Assembly: GCF_000434895.1 (NCBI RefSeq)
Contig: NZ_FR892819.1
Span: forward strand, 78,183-84,557
From: Phascolarctobacterium succinatutens CAG:287
GTDB lineage: Bacteria; Bacillota; Negativicutes; Acidaminococcales; Acidaminococcaceae
DNA: 6,375 nt
Direction of reading: 5' to 3'
The translations under genes and the position numbers were made by a program. Positions 1 to 6,303 of this stretch are shown here, piece after piece; positions within the stretch are counted from its first letter, which is position 1; each line of letters opens with the position of its first letter. The notes under the pieces were generated by a model. It did no database searches, was not told the origin of the DNA, and worked only from the letters and a program-made list of their open reading frames with translations.

Positions 1-1
1 T

Positions 2-244
2 GCTGCATGGCTTGAATATACCTATGACGTTGACGATGTGGAAATGTTTTCAAGTGATTTTTTGAGTGCGTTTACTCATATGTTGGCGTTTAATATCTGC
101 GTACAACTTACCGGCAACAGCGGCTTGCAGCAGACACAGTATCAGCTTGCAATGGCGGCATTACAAAAAGCAAAGTATACCACGGCAAGCGAAAAGAAAG
201 AATTGCCGGACTACCCGAGTAAATACTTTGACGGGAGGGCGTAA
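2..244 (+). CDS. Head-tail adaptor / tail tubular protein A-like, C-terminal fragment
   Basis: The reading frame is open from the left window edge to a TAA at 242-244, giving 80 residues of a protein whose start lies upstream. Visible features are an N-terminal WLEYTYDVDDVEMFSSDF stretch followed by a helix (SAFTHMLAFNICVQLTGN), then a Gln/Ala-rich helix and a charged tail ending in KYFDGRA. This pattern (Tyr-rich strand, acidic turn, Phe-containing 'F..AF...LAF.I..QLTG' helix) resembles the C-terminal part of phage tail tubular protein A / gp11-type adaptors, which form the ring between the portal and the nozzle. The position directly before a nozzle gene supports this strongly, since gp11 precedes gp12 in T7. 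The ATG at 38 is internal: the frame continues upstream of it and no good ribosome binding site precedes it. The family call depends partly on context because most of the protein is missing. Confidence 0.72.
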   Translation, partial: AAWLEYTYDVDDVEMFSSDFLSAFTHMLAFNICVQLTGNSGLQQTQYQLAMAALQKAKYTTASEKKELPDYPSKYFDGRA

Positions 245-246
245 TT

Positions 247-3036
247 ATGGCTAGTGGGTTAACACCTTATTATTTATTGCAGCCTGCGTTTACCGGCGGC
301 GAAATCAGCGCCGAAGTTGCCAACCGCGTCGATTTGGATAAGTACCAGCTTGCGGTACTGCAAGCCTATAACTGCCTTATCAAGCCGCACGGTCCTATTT
401 ATCGCAGACCGGGCATGAAGTATATGGCACGAACAAAATATAGTGACAAAGCGTGCATCCTGGTACCATTCAACGGCGCAGATAGCACCGACTATCTTTT
501 GGAGCTTGGCGAGAAATATATAAGGGTGCATAAGAACGGACTTTATATAAACATAGAAGTTATGACACCGTACACGGCGGATATGCTGCAAGATTTGAGA
601 TTTGTTCAAAGCGCAGATACTATGTTTATCGCCAGCGGCAAATATCCCGTAAAACAGCTTGCAAGATATTCAGACACTGACTGGCGGTTTGCTGATTTTG
701 AAATTACTGATATGTATTTCGACGAATCAACCTCACTTGAAAATTATAGCGGCATAAGCTATACAGTGCCCGGCACTTATAATTTCCAACCGACTGTAAC
801 CGGTGAATATCAGATTGATATAGCTGGTGCAGGCGGCGGTGGCGGTGGCGGCGTTAAATATTCAAAACCGCGTGAACACGGATACACTTACTATTGTGTT
901 GGCGGCGGCGCAGGTGGCAATGGGGAGCGCATTATAAAAACTGTAACGCTGGATAAAGGCACAAGTTATACGATTACAGTCGGTAGCGGCGGCGGTGGCG
1001 GCGGCGGCAAAGGTAGTTACGGAACAGCCTCTAGTGGCGGCAATGGCGGAAACAGTACTGCTTGCGGCTTGACCGGTAGAGGTGGCGGCGGCGGTGGCGG
1101 TGGTAGCCGTGTATCTATTGACGGCAGTTACGAAAGCACAAGGGGCGTGCAAGGCACAACCTATGGCGCAGGTGGTGGCGGTATTGGTGGTGTTGCGGGT
1201 ACTAAATATAAAGACAATGCTGGCAAAGCAGGCGCTGATGGTTGGGCAAAGATTTTATATACCGGCAATAAAGAATTGACACCTTCGGGAACAACAGGCG
1301 ATATTACCTTGACGAGCAACAAGAATATTTTCGCCGGCAGTAAGCCTGGTGCGTATATCAAACTTAAACAAGAGATTGCCAGCAAGACTGTATCAACTAG
1401 CAACGGCACTACGGAAAGAGTACGCGTAGGCGAAAATTGGAAGGTTATCAGTCACGGAACCTGGAGCGGTAGTTTTACTATAGAAAAGAGCGACGATGGC
1501 GAAAGTTGGAAGGAATACAGGAAATATACATCCGGAAATGACTACAATCCGTCTGAAAGCGGCAGTGTAACAGAACCGGTATTTCTAAGAGCAGTATGCA
1601 CTATAACTAGCGGAACTTGTACTGTCGATTTAACAGCAATGGCCTACAATGCGGAAGGCGTTGTAAAGCTTACTGAAATCACCAGCGACAGCACGGCAAA
1701 AGCTCATGTTGAAAAAGAGTTAGGCTCAACAGATATGACTACTAATTTCTTGTGGGGCGCATGGAGTGAAGAATTCGGCTACCCGCAAACACTGTGCTTT
1801 TTCCAAGACAGACTATGTTTTGGCGGCACGAAGAAGCAGCCTTACATGGTATGGATGAGCAGAACCGGTGATTACGGCAATTTCAGTGTAGAGAAAGCCA
1901 GCGGCACTGTTACCGATGATAGTGCAGTAGCACTTGCGTTTGTAAGCCGCAAGCAGTTTAAGATTTTGCATTTGATAGCAAGCACCGATTTAATTGTCTT
2001 GACCGCTGGCAACGAATGGACAGTAAGCGGCAGCGATACTGTAACCCCATCTAAGGCCGTACTGAAAATGCAGACTACACGCGGATGCAGCACTGTTGAG
2101 CCGCTGATGATTGGCGGCAGAATCGTGTTTGTACAAGGCCGTGGAAGCACTGTAAGGGATATGGCATATAGCTATGAAACAGACAGCTACGGCGGCAATG
2201 ACTTAACCTTGCTGGCAAAGCATATCATAGAGAATGTACAGATTGTCGACAGTGCATACAAGCAGGAACCCGACAGCACTATATACTTTGTGAGAAGCGA
2301 CGGCAGCATGGCTTGCTTATCCTACATCATGGAACAAAAAGTATATGCCTGGTCGACGATAGAAACGCAAGGCAAGATTGAAGCTGTGGCGGCAGTGCAG
2401 GAAGGCGACGAGGATATTATTTATCTTGTAGTACAACGAGAAATAAACGGCGTGACAGTACGCAATATCGAATATCTGGCAAAGAATCCTGCAAAGAGCA
2501 ATAACCCCGACGATTATATTATGCTTGATAATGCTATTGAGTATAGCACTGCTGAAAAGAGCAGTGGGGAAACAGAGATTGATGCGGCAGAATTGGCAGG
2601 TGAAAAAGTTACTGTTATCGGTGATGGAAGAATGTATAGCGGACTGACAGTAAGTCAAGACGGCACTGTGACGCTCCCGGCGGCCGTACAACACGCTTTT
2701 ATTGGCTTGCCCTATAGAAGTATCGTGGAACTTCCAAACGTCGAAATTAAGACTGGTGACGGCACTATGCAAGGACGCAAAAAGCAGATTAGTAATTGCA
2801 TCCTGCGTTTAAGTAATTCTCTTGGCGGCATGGTCGGGCCGGATATAAATACTATGGACTTGATGAACTTTGATGAGCAGAACGCAGTGAGCGATATTAA
2901 ATTATTTACCGGCGACAAGCATATGACTTTGCCTATTGGCGGCTTTAACAACGAAGGCAGAGTGATTATCGTTACGGATGAGCCATATCCTTTTAACTTG
3001 CTGGCGGTAGTGCGGGAGGTGTCTTTCGGTGGCTAA
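247..3036 (+). CDS. Tail nozzle protein / tail tubular protein B-like with inserted glycine-rich domain
   Basis: This 929-residue protein probably forms the tail nozzle (T7 gp12-like), through which DNA leaves the virion. Residues 14-100 carry the usual nozzle N-terminus: FTGGEISAEVANRVDLDKY, a 'PHGPIYRRPGMKYM' segment, 'LVPFNG' and 'YLLELGEKYIRVHKNG'. Residues about 172-340 are a glycine-rich domain, listed separately. Residues about 390-470 look like a beta domain (HGTWSGSFTIEKSDDGESW). From about 503 the family core resumes with 'WSEEFGYPQTLCFFQDRLCF', a 'SRTGDYGNFS' turn, a DDSA motif and 'TAGNEWTVSGS'. Residues 680-745 give strands typical of the propeller region (FVRSDGSMACLSY, VYAWSTIETQG, REINGVTVRNIEYLA). 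The ATG at 247 has GGGAGG at 233-238, 8 bases upstream, and lies 2 bases after the adaptor stop. It is longer than T7 gp12 (about 790 residues), roughly by the size of the insert. No signal peptide is seen. The frame is intact. Confidence 0.88.
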   Translation: MASGLTPYYLLQPAFTGGEISAEVANRVDLDKYQLAVLQAYNCLIKPHGPIYRRPGMKYMARTKYSDKACILVPFNGADSTDYLLELGEKYIRVHKNGLYINIEVMTPYTADMLQDLRFVQSADTMFIASGKYPVKQLARYSDTDWRFADFEITDMYFDESTSLENYSGISYTVPGTYNFQPTVTGEYQIDIAGAGGGGGGGVKYSKPREHGYTYYCVGGGAGGNGERIIKTVTLDKGTSYTITVGSGGGGGGGKGSYGTASSGGNGGNSTACGLTGRGGGGGGGGSRVSIDGSYESTRGVQGTTYGAGGGGIGGVAGTKYKDNAGKAGADGWAKILYTGNKELTPSGTTGDITLTSNKNIFAGSKPGAYIKLKQEIASKTVSTSNGTTERVRVGENWKVISHGTWSGSFTIEKSDDGESWKEYRKYTSGNDYNPSESGSVTEPVFLRAVCTITSGTCTVDLTAMAYNAEGVVKLTEITSDSTAKAHVEKELGSTDMTTNFLWGAWSEEFGYPQTLCFFQDRLCFGGTKKQPYMVWMSRTGDYGNFSVEKASGTVTDDSAVALAFVSRKQFKILHLIASTDLIVLTAGNEWTVSGSDTVTPSKAVLKMQTTRGCSTVEPLMIGGRIVFVQGRGSTVRDMAYSYETDSYGGNDLTLLAKHIIENVQIVDSAYKQEPDSTIYFVRSDGSMACLSYIMEQKVYAWSTIETQGKIEAVAAVQEGDEDIIYLVVQREINGVTVRNIEYLAKNPAKSNNPDDYIMLDNAIEYSTAEKSSGETEIDAAELAGEKVTVIGDGRMYSGLTVSQDGTVTLPAAVQHAFIGLPYRSIVELPNVEIKTGDGTMQGRKKQISNCILRLSNSLGGMVGPDINTMDLMNFDEQNAVSDIKLFTGDKHMTLPIGGFNNEGRVIIVTDEPYPFNLLAVVREVSFGG
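760..1266 (+). other. Glycine-rich domain inserted in the nozzle protein
   Basis: Residues 172-340 of the nozzle protein form a separate domain. It opens with a beta segment (YTVPGTYNFQPTVTGEYQIDI). It then has glycine runs at residues 196-202 (seven), 219-226 (broken by Ala and Asn), 248-254 (seven), 279-286 (eight) and 307-315 (broken by Ala and Ile). These alternate with short strands such as 'IIKTVTLDKGTSYTITVG', and the domain closes with 'AGADGWAKILYTG'. The order 'VP-G ... GAGGGGGG ... YTITVGSGG ... GYxxI-like end' matches the glycine-rich domain found in many phage tail fibre and minor tail proteins. In the gp38 adhesin of some T-even-type phages, such glycine runs pack as polyglycine II helices that present receptor-binding loops. 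A surface or receptor-contact role here is inference. Confidence 0.75.
832..1104 (+). repeat. GGC/GGT glycine-codon triplet tracts
   Basis: Three uninterrupted tracts of GGC and GGT codons occur inside the glycine-rich domain: seven codons at 832-852, seven at 988-1008 and eight at 1081-1104. They are short, imperfect triplet repeats mixing GGC and GGT rather than a perfect microsatellite. Any gain or loss of units would keep the reading frame. They are explained by the coding of polyglycine segments, but they are the most repetitive DNA in the window. Confidence 0.8.
3014..3021 (+). promoter_or_regulatory. Ribosome binding site for the gp13-like gene
   Basis: GGGAGGTG lies inside the end of the nozzle gene, 7 bases before the GTG at 3029. 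It decides the start: no ATG in this frame has a comparable site, and the GTG gives an 8-base overlap with the nozzle stop at 3034-3036, suggesting translational coupling. Confidence 0.82.
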
Positions 3037-3526
3037 GAAGTGGACTGTTGAAATCCTTGATAATAAGTCAAAAGAAAATGTTGTGCCGTTGATTGAAGAA
3101 CTTATGCAAGATATACGGCCGCATGATAAGGAAGATTTGGAAGCAAGCAGTGACCCGGTATTTGTGCTTATTGGCAGTATCAAGCTTGACGAAGAAACAA
3201 GGGTGTACCGTGGTGAGGACGGAAAACTGCTTGCGATATTCGGCAAGGGCACTATGGAATGGGGCGCGCCAGGGCGCGGAATCTGGATGGTAGGCACGAA
3301 CGAACTTTATAATGGTTACACAAAGAGCCTGCTTTTCAAAGAGGCTAAAAGAGTGCTGAATAAATGGGCGCGTGAACATGGACTGCTGCACAATATCGTC
3401 TACGAGAAGAACCGCACTAGCATTAACTATTTAAGACACTTGGGAGCGGTATTTTTGGTAGAGCCTAAAACAGGTTGGGACGGCAAGAAATTTTATCAGT
3501 TTTATATTCCATATAGAGGGGAGTGA
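3029..3526 (+). CDS. gp13-like protein with GNAT-like pattern (internal virion protein A family)
   Basis: This 165-residue protein resembles the T7 gp13 / DUF2833 family of small phage proteins, some of which look like GNAT acetyltransferases. Visible landmarks are 'DIRPHDKEDL' at 28-37, matching the 'R..D..E' helix after the first strand. They are followed by strands 'GKLLAIFGKG' (65-74) and 'GRGIWMVGTNEL' (82-93), a helix 'KEAKRVLNKWAREHG' (104-118), 'NIVYEKNRTSINYLRHLGA' (122-140), where GNAT folds place the 'N..ai..yek.GF' segment, and a final 'FYQFYIPY' strand. The usual acetyl-CoA loop (Q/R-x-x-G-x-G/A) is not evident, so enzyme activity is doubtful; in T7 gp13 is needed for virion morphogenesis. 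The start is GTG with a strong ribosome binding site, overlapping the nozzle gene by 8 bases. Its place between nozzle and gp14-like genes matches T7. The assignment is by pattern and synteny. Confidence 0.75.
   Translation: MAKKWTVEILDNKSKENVVPLIEELMQDIRPHDKEDLEASSDPVFVLIGSIKLDEETRVYRGEDGKLLAIFGKGTMEWGAPGRGIWMVGTNELYNGYTKSLLFKEAKRVLNKWAREHGLLHNIVYEKNRTSINYLRHLGAVFLVEPKTGWDGKKFYQFYIPYRGE
3517..3522 (+). promoter_or_regulatory. Ribosome binding site selecting ATG 3532
   Basis: AGGGGA sits 9 bases before the ATG at 3532 but directly abuts the in-frame GTG at 3523, which is too close for initiation. It therefore favours the ATG, which shortens the predicted protein by three residues (from 220 to 217) and leaves 5 bases after the preceding TGA at 3524-3526. 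Confidence 0.78.
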
Positions 3527-3531
3527 GCGTA

Positions 3532-4185
3532 ATGGGTACACTTGGAATCTTAATGGGTCTGCAAACTGTTATGCAGTTAAGCGGACAACATCAGCAGGCC
3601 AAACAGCAGGAGCAGGCATATAAAGCGCAGGCGCAGGCTGCACAGCAGAACGCGGCTATTATGAGCCGCCAACGTGAGCAGCAGGCAGAAGCGTATGCGC
3701 AGAAGCAAAGCCAACTCAACGATAGAATGAGGCTTGCAAGAGGGCAGGCACTGGCGGCGGCCGGCAGCAGCGGGCTAACCGGCAGCGGCAGTGTCAGCGA
3801 TATTCTTTCAAGCAGTGAGGACGCTTACAAAAAAGACAGTATGAATCTGTTGCAGAATCAGCGTAATGATGCGTGGAGCACTTATGTAAACGAGGTTAAT
3901 TATCGCAACCAGGCAAGCGCATATAATGCGGCGGCGAAGAACGCTAAAGCCAACGGCAAAATGCAGATGTTTAGTACGCTTGTAGGTGCGGCGGCGAACG
4001 CTTACTCTAAAGGCATGATTGGCGGCAGCAAGGGAACAACTACAGTAAGCGGTGATGAATGGTACGATGCTAACAGTGATTTCAATCTTCCTGCTAGCAA
4101 TATGAACGGCTTCAATCTTTACAACCAGGCAAAGAAGAATAACCCGTTCATGGATAATGCAGGCTTTACTAAATGGAACTGGTAA
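3532..4185 (+). CDS. gp14-like internal virion protein
   Basis: This 217-residue protein resembles the T7 gp14-type internal virion (ejection) protein, which in T7 leaves the capsid first and makes a pore in the outer membrane. A hydrophobic N-terminal segment (MGTLGILMGLQTVMQL) is followed by a long Gln/Ala-rich helix at about 18-67 with coiled-coil character. Next is the most recognisable element, 'LARGQALAAAGSSGLTGSGS' at 68-87, matching the family pattern of an Ala-rich helix then 'SG...GS..D.L'. A second helix follows (about 96-142), then a short hydrophobic segment (MFSTLVGAAANAYSKGMIGG, 146-165) and an Asn-rich C-terminus ending in KWNW. No cleavable signal peptide is evident; the hydrophobic segments could insert into membrane on ejection, which is inferred from T7. 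The preferred start is ATG 3532, not the GTG at 3523. It is 12 bases upstream of the next gene. Low-complexity composition lowers certainty, but synteny is strong. Confidence 0.8.
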   Translation: MGTLGILMGLQTVMQLSGQHQQAKQQEQAYKAQAQAAQQNAAIMSRQREQQAEAYAQKQSQLNDRMRLARGQALAAAGSSGLTGSGSVSDILSSSEDAYKKDSMNLLQNQRNDAWSTYVNEVNYRNQASAYNAAAKNAKANGKMQMFSTLVGAAANAYSKGMIGGSKGTTTVSGDEWYDANSDFNLPASNMNGFNLYNQAKKNNPFMDNAGFTKWNW

Positions 4186-4197
4186 GGGAGGTGCAGT

Positions 4198-6303
4198 ATG
4201 AAGATTGCAGGTTATCAAGGCAGCGTCAATTTAGGTACCGGCGGCGGTGCGACTGTCAAGGTATCGAGTGACCTTAACGCTTATGGCAGCGGCGGCAAAG
4301 GACTTGCCGCTATTGCCGGTGCCGCCAACAAATGGGCGGTAGCAGTAGAAGCACAGCAAGAGGATGAGGACAAACAGTCTATCCTTAACGCTATGGATAT
4401 ATTTAATAAGAGCCGCTATAACATCATGTACAACGATGAAAGCGGCCTTATGAATACGAAATTAGAAGGCACTGCCGGTGCAGGCAGCAGTTATACGGAG
4501 CAGATAAATAAGGCAAGGCAGGATGTATTAAGTAATACCAAACTGCACAGCCAAAAGAATCAGCTTGCATTAGACCATTTAATGTATCAGAGCGCACAGC
4601 AAGGCTTCCAGACTGTCGACCAATACGAGCAGAAGCAAAAAGAAGCAGTCACTGATTTGCGCTATGACAATAATATTCAGAACTCCTGCGAGTTTGTACA
4701 GAAGAACTGGAACAACCCGCAGGCGCTGCAAGATGAAATTATTCGTACACAGTTGCTGACAAGTGCTATATATGGCAAGCGTGGCGCAGAGTTTATCGAA
4801 TCTAAGAGCAGAGCCAACATTGGGCAGGTGGTAGCAAGTGCCGTCGGGGCAAGCATCACCAACGAAGATTATGGCACTATGCGTAACATCATGGACAAGT
4901 ACGGTAGTTATCTGACTGCCAATCAGCGAGCCGCTTTTGAGAAGGTGGCATACGATAAAGAGAGCAGCGCTTTTGAAAGAAATACCGCTAAAGATTTGTA
5001 TGCTAAATATGGCGACGATGAAGAAGCAGTGCGCAAAGAGGTTGAAAACATGGACGCTTTTTCACCAGAAGGCGGCAAAGTCGAAACGCAGGCAGAAGGC
5101 ACTACATGGGTAAGGAACAGCGGTGTTTCCCTTGATGGCGTAAAGCAGCAAGTAACCATCGGCCTTTCTGATATTGCGAAAGAATTTAACACATTGAGCG
5201 GCGCACAGCTTATTGTCACTAGCGGCACGGATAGTACAGATATTCACGCTGCCGGTGAGCACAGCCACGGCGCAGGCGTCAAACTTGATGTTGCAGCTGA
5301 CTGGCTAGAGAACGCAGACAATCGCAAGAAATTTATTTCTTATATGCAAAGTAAAGGAATCAAGGTATTGGACGAATATTCTAATCCATCGACAAACTCT
5401 ACGGGTGGGCACCTTGATTTGGACTTTACGGACTATAAAGGCGGCACAGTAGCACACAAACATATAAGCCTAGACGGGCAAGACCGCATTATGAAGCAGT
5501 ACCGCATTATTAAGGCAGACCATGACAGAATAGAAACTTATAAGAAAAACAAACTTTTTGAAGGAATAAAGAATGAGATATTTGCTATGTTTAATAACGG
5601 TACAAGCTACAGTGAAGCTATGACGTGGGCTACTAACCAGGCAGGCAGTGACCCCGACAAGTACGTAACATACCGTAATGCGGTGGAGGCGATATACGGA
5701 CCGCAAGGCAGAAGCGGAAGCAGTGGTGGCGGTGGACGTGAAGCCATAGCTAAACTTGGCAGTGACGGCAAAGAAGCAGTGATTTCTATGCTGGAAGCAG
5801 GCAGGTTTAAATCTAAGGCAGAATTTTTAGCTTTTGCAAGAAGCCACGGAGCAACTAATTCAGATATGAATTCATTGGATAAGTCTTATGATAATTGGTT
5901 GAGTGGCGCAGGCGAATATGCTTATGATTGGGACGGGCTTTGCAAGTATGTAATGGGTACTTCTTCTAACGATAAAGTAAAACAAGGGCTAAAGATATAC
6001 GGCAAACAGTGGGTACGAACGTACCGCGCCGAACACAACGGCATGAACCCGGATGAATCAGTATTAGTTGATGCCATGAAGCAGGCTATCACCACACGGA
6101 CTTTTGGTTCTTATGTAACAAAGCCGGGCTTCTTGTGGGATAGCACAAAGACTTTTAGCGGCAGTGATGCACTGTTAGCAAAAGCGGGCATAGCCAGAGC
6201 TGAAAAAATTGCTGACGATTGGTATCACGTAACATACTTTGACGGCAGCGACGGCAATGTCAACGGTGGCTATCTTGATGAGGTTATGAATGGAGATTAT
6301 TAA
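4198..6303 (+). CDS. gp15-position internal virion protein with central M15-like peptidase domain
   Basis: This 701-residue protein follows the gp14-like gene and likely belongs to the DNA-ejection apparatus. Residues 1-45 are Gly/Ala-rich; residues about 46-290 are mostly helical and charged, with a possible coiled coil near 130-150. Residues about 320-415 resemble an M15 peptidase (D-Ala-D-Ala carboxypeptidase / YcbK-like) domain: 'QLIVTSGTDS' strand, 'HAAGEHSHGAGVKLDVA' giving His357 and Asp364 in the H-x6-D spacing, 'NRKKFISYMQSKGIKVLDEY', then 'GGHLDLDF' giving His405. These three are the predicted zinc ligands. The usual ExxH acid is absent (position 402 is Thr), so Glu393 or Asp392 would have to serve, or the domain may be inactive. 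After a Ser/Gly linker (505-513) the C-terminus (about 514-701) is unrecognised, with several Trp and Tyr residues. Start ATG 4198 has GGGAGGTG at 4186-4193. T7 gp15 is a similar length (747 residues) but carries no such domain. Confidence 0.78.
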   Translation: MKIAGYQGSVNLGTGGGATVKVSSDLNAYGSGGKGLAAIAGAANKWAVAVEAQQEDEDKQSILNAMDIFNKSRYNIMYNDESGLMNTKLEGTAGAGSSYTEQINKARQDVLSNTKLHSQKNQLALDHLMYQSAQQGFQTVDQYEQKQKEAVTDLRYDNNIQNSCEFVQKNWNNPQALQDEIIRTQLLTSAIYGKRGAEFIESKSRANIGQVVASAVGASITNEDYGTMRNIMDKYGSYLTANQRAAFEKVAYDKESSAFERNTAKDLYAKYGDDEEAVRKEVENMDAFSPEGGKVETQAEGTTWVRNSGVSLDGVKQQVTIGLSDIAKEFNTLSGAQLIVTSGTDSTDIHAAGEHSHGAGVKLDVAADWLENADNRKKFISYMQSKGIKVLDEYSNPSTNSTGGHLDLDFTDYKGGTVAHKHISLDGQDRIMKQYRIIKADHDRIETYKKNKLFEGIKNEIFAMFNNGTSYSEAMTWATNQAGSDPDKYVTYRNAVEAIYGPQGRSGSSGGGGREAIAKLGSDGKEAVISMLEAGRFKSKAEFLAFARSHGATNSDMNSLDKSYDNWLSGAGEYAYDWDGLCKYVMGTSSNDKVKQGLKIYGKQWVRTYRAEHNGMNPDESVLVDAMKQAITTRTFGSYVTKPGFLWDSTKTFSGSDALLAKAGIARAEKIADDWYHVTYFDGSDGNVNGGYLDEVMNGDY
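5245..5433 (+). other. M15-type zinc-peptidase-like core motifs
   Basis: This segment encodes residues 350-412 of the 701-residue protein and holds the candidate metal site: His357 (codon 5266-5268), Asp364 (5287-5289) and His405 (5410-5412). The first pair follows the M15 spacing SHxxGxxxD; the last sits in an HLD motif as in YcbK-like members. Enzymes of this fold cut peptide bonds in peptidoglycan stems or cross-links. Additional histidines at 350 and 355 are close by and could confuse ligand assignment. Confidence 0.66.
6292..6295 (+). promoter_or_regulatory. Ribosome binding site for the last, partial gene
   Basis: GGAG lies 8 bases before the ATG at 6304, within the last codons of the preceding gene. 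It is weaker than the GGGAGG sites elsewhere in the window but correctly spaced, and supports a real start immediately after the TAA at 6301-6303. Confidence 0.6.

Noticed and set aside
66..254. Alternative 62-codon + frame overlapping the adaptor end and nozzle start
   Set aside because: It is an out-of-frame shadow of the adaptor gene, with no ribosome binding site and no family-like sequence.
862..1152. Minus-strand Ala/Thr-rich frame opposite the glycine-rich domain
   Set aside because: Its Ala and Thr repeats are the complement of GGC/GGT glycine codons; composition alone explains it.
2317..2772. Minus-strand 151-codon open frame opposite the nozzle gene
   Set aside because: It is fully covered by the well-supported nozzle coding sequence, has no recognisable motif and reads as a complement shadow of its codons.
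3265..3278. GC-rich inverted repeat CGCGC-CAGG-GCGCG, overlapping a GGCGCGCC palindrome at 3263-3270
   Set aside because: It lies in the middle of the gp13-like coding sequence, encodes the GAPGRG turn, has only 5 paired bases and no following T tract, so it is not a credible terminator.
3523..3531. GTG at 3523 as the start of the gp14-like gene
   Set aside because: The ribosome binding site abuts this codon with no spacing, whereas the ATG at 3532 is 9 bases from it and gives a family-like hydrophobic N-terminus.
3577..3730. Repetitive CAG/GCA-rich DNA in the gp14-like gene
   Set aside because: It reflects Gln/Ala-rich helix coding with no fixed repeat unit, typical for this protein type.
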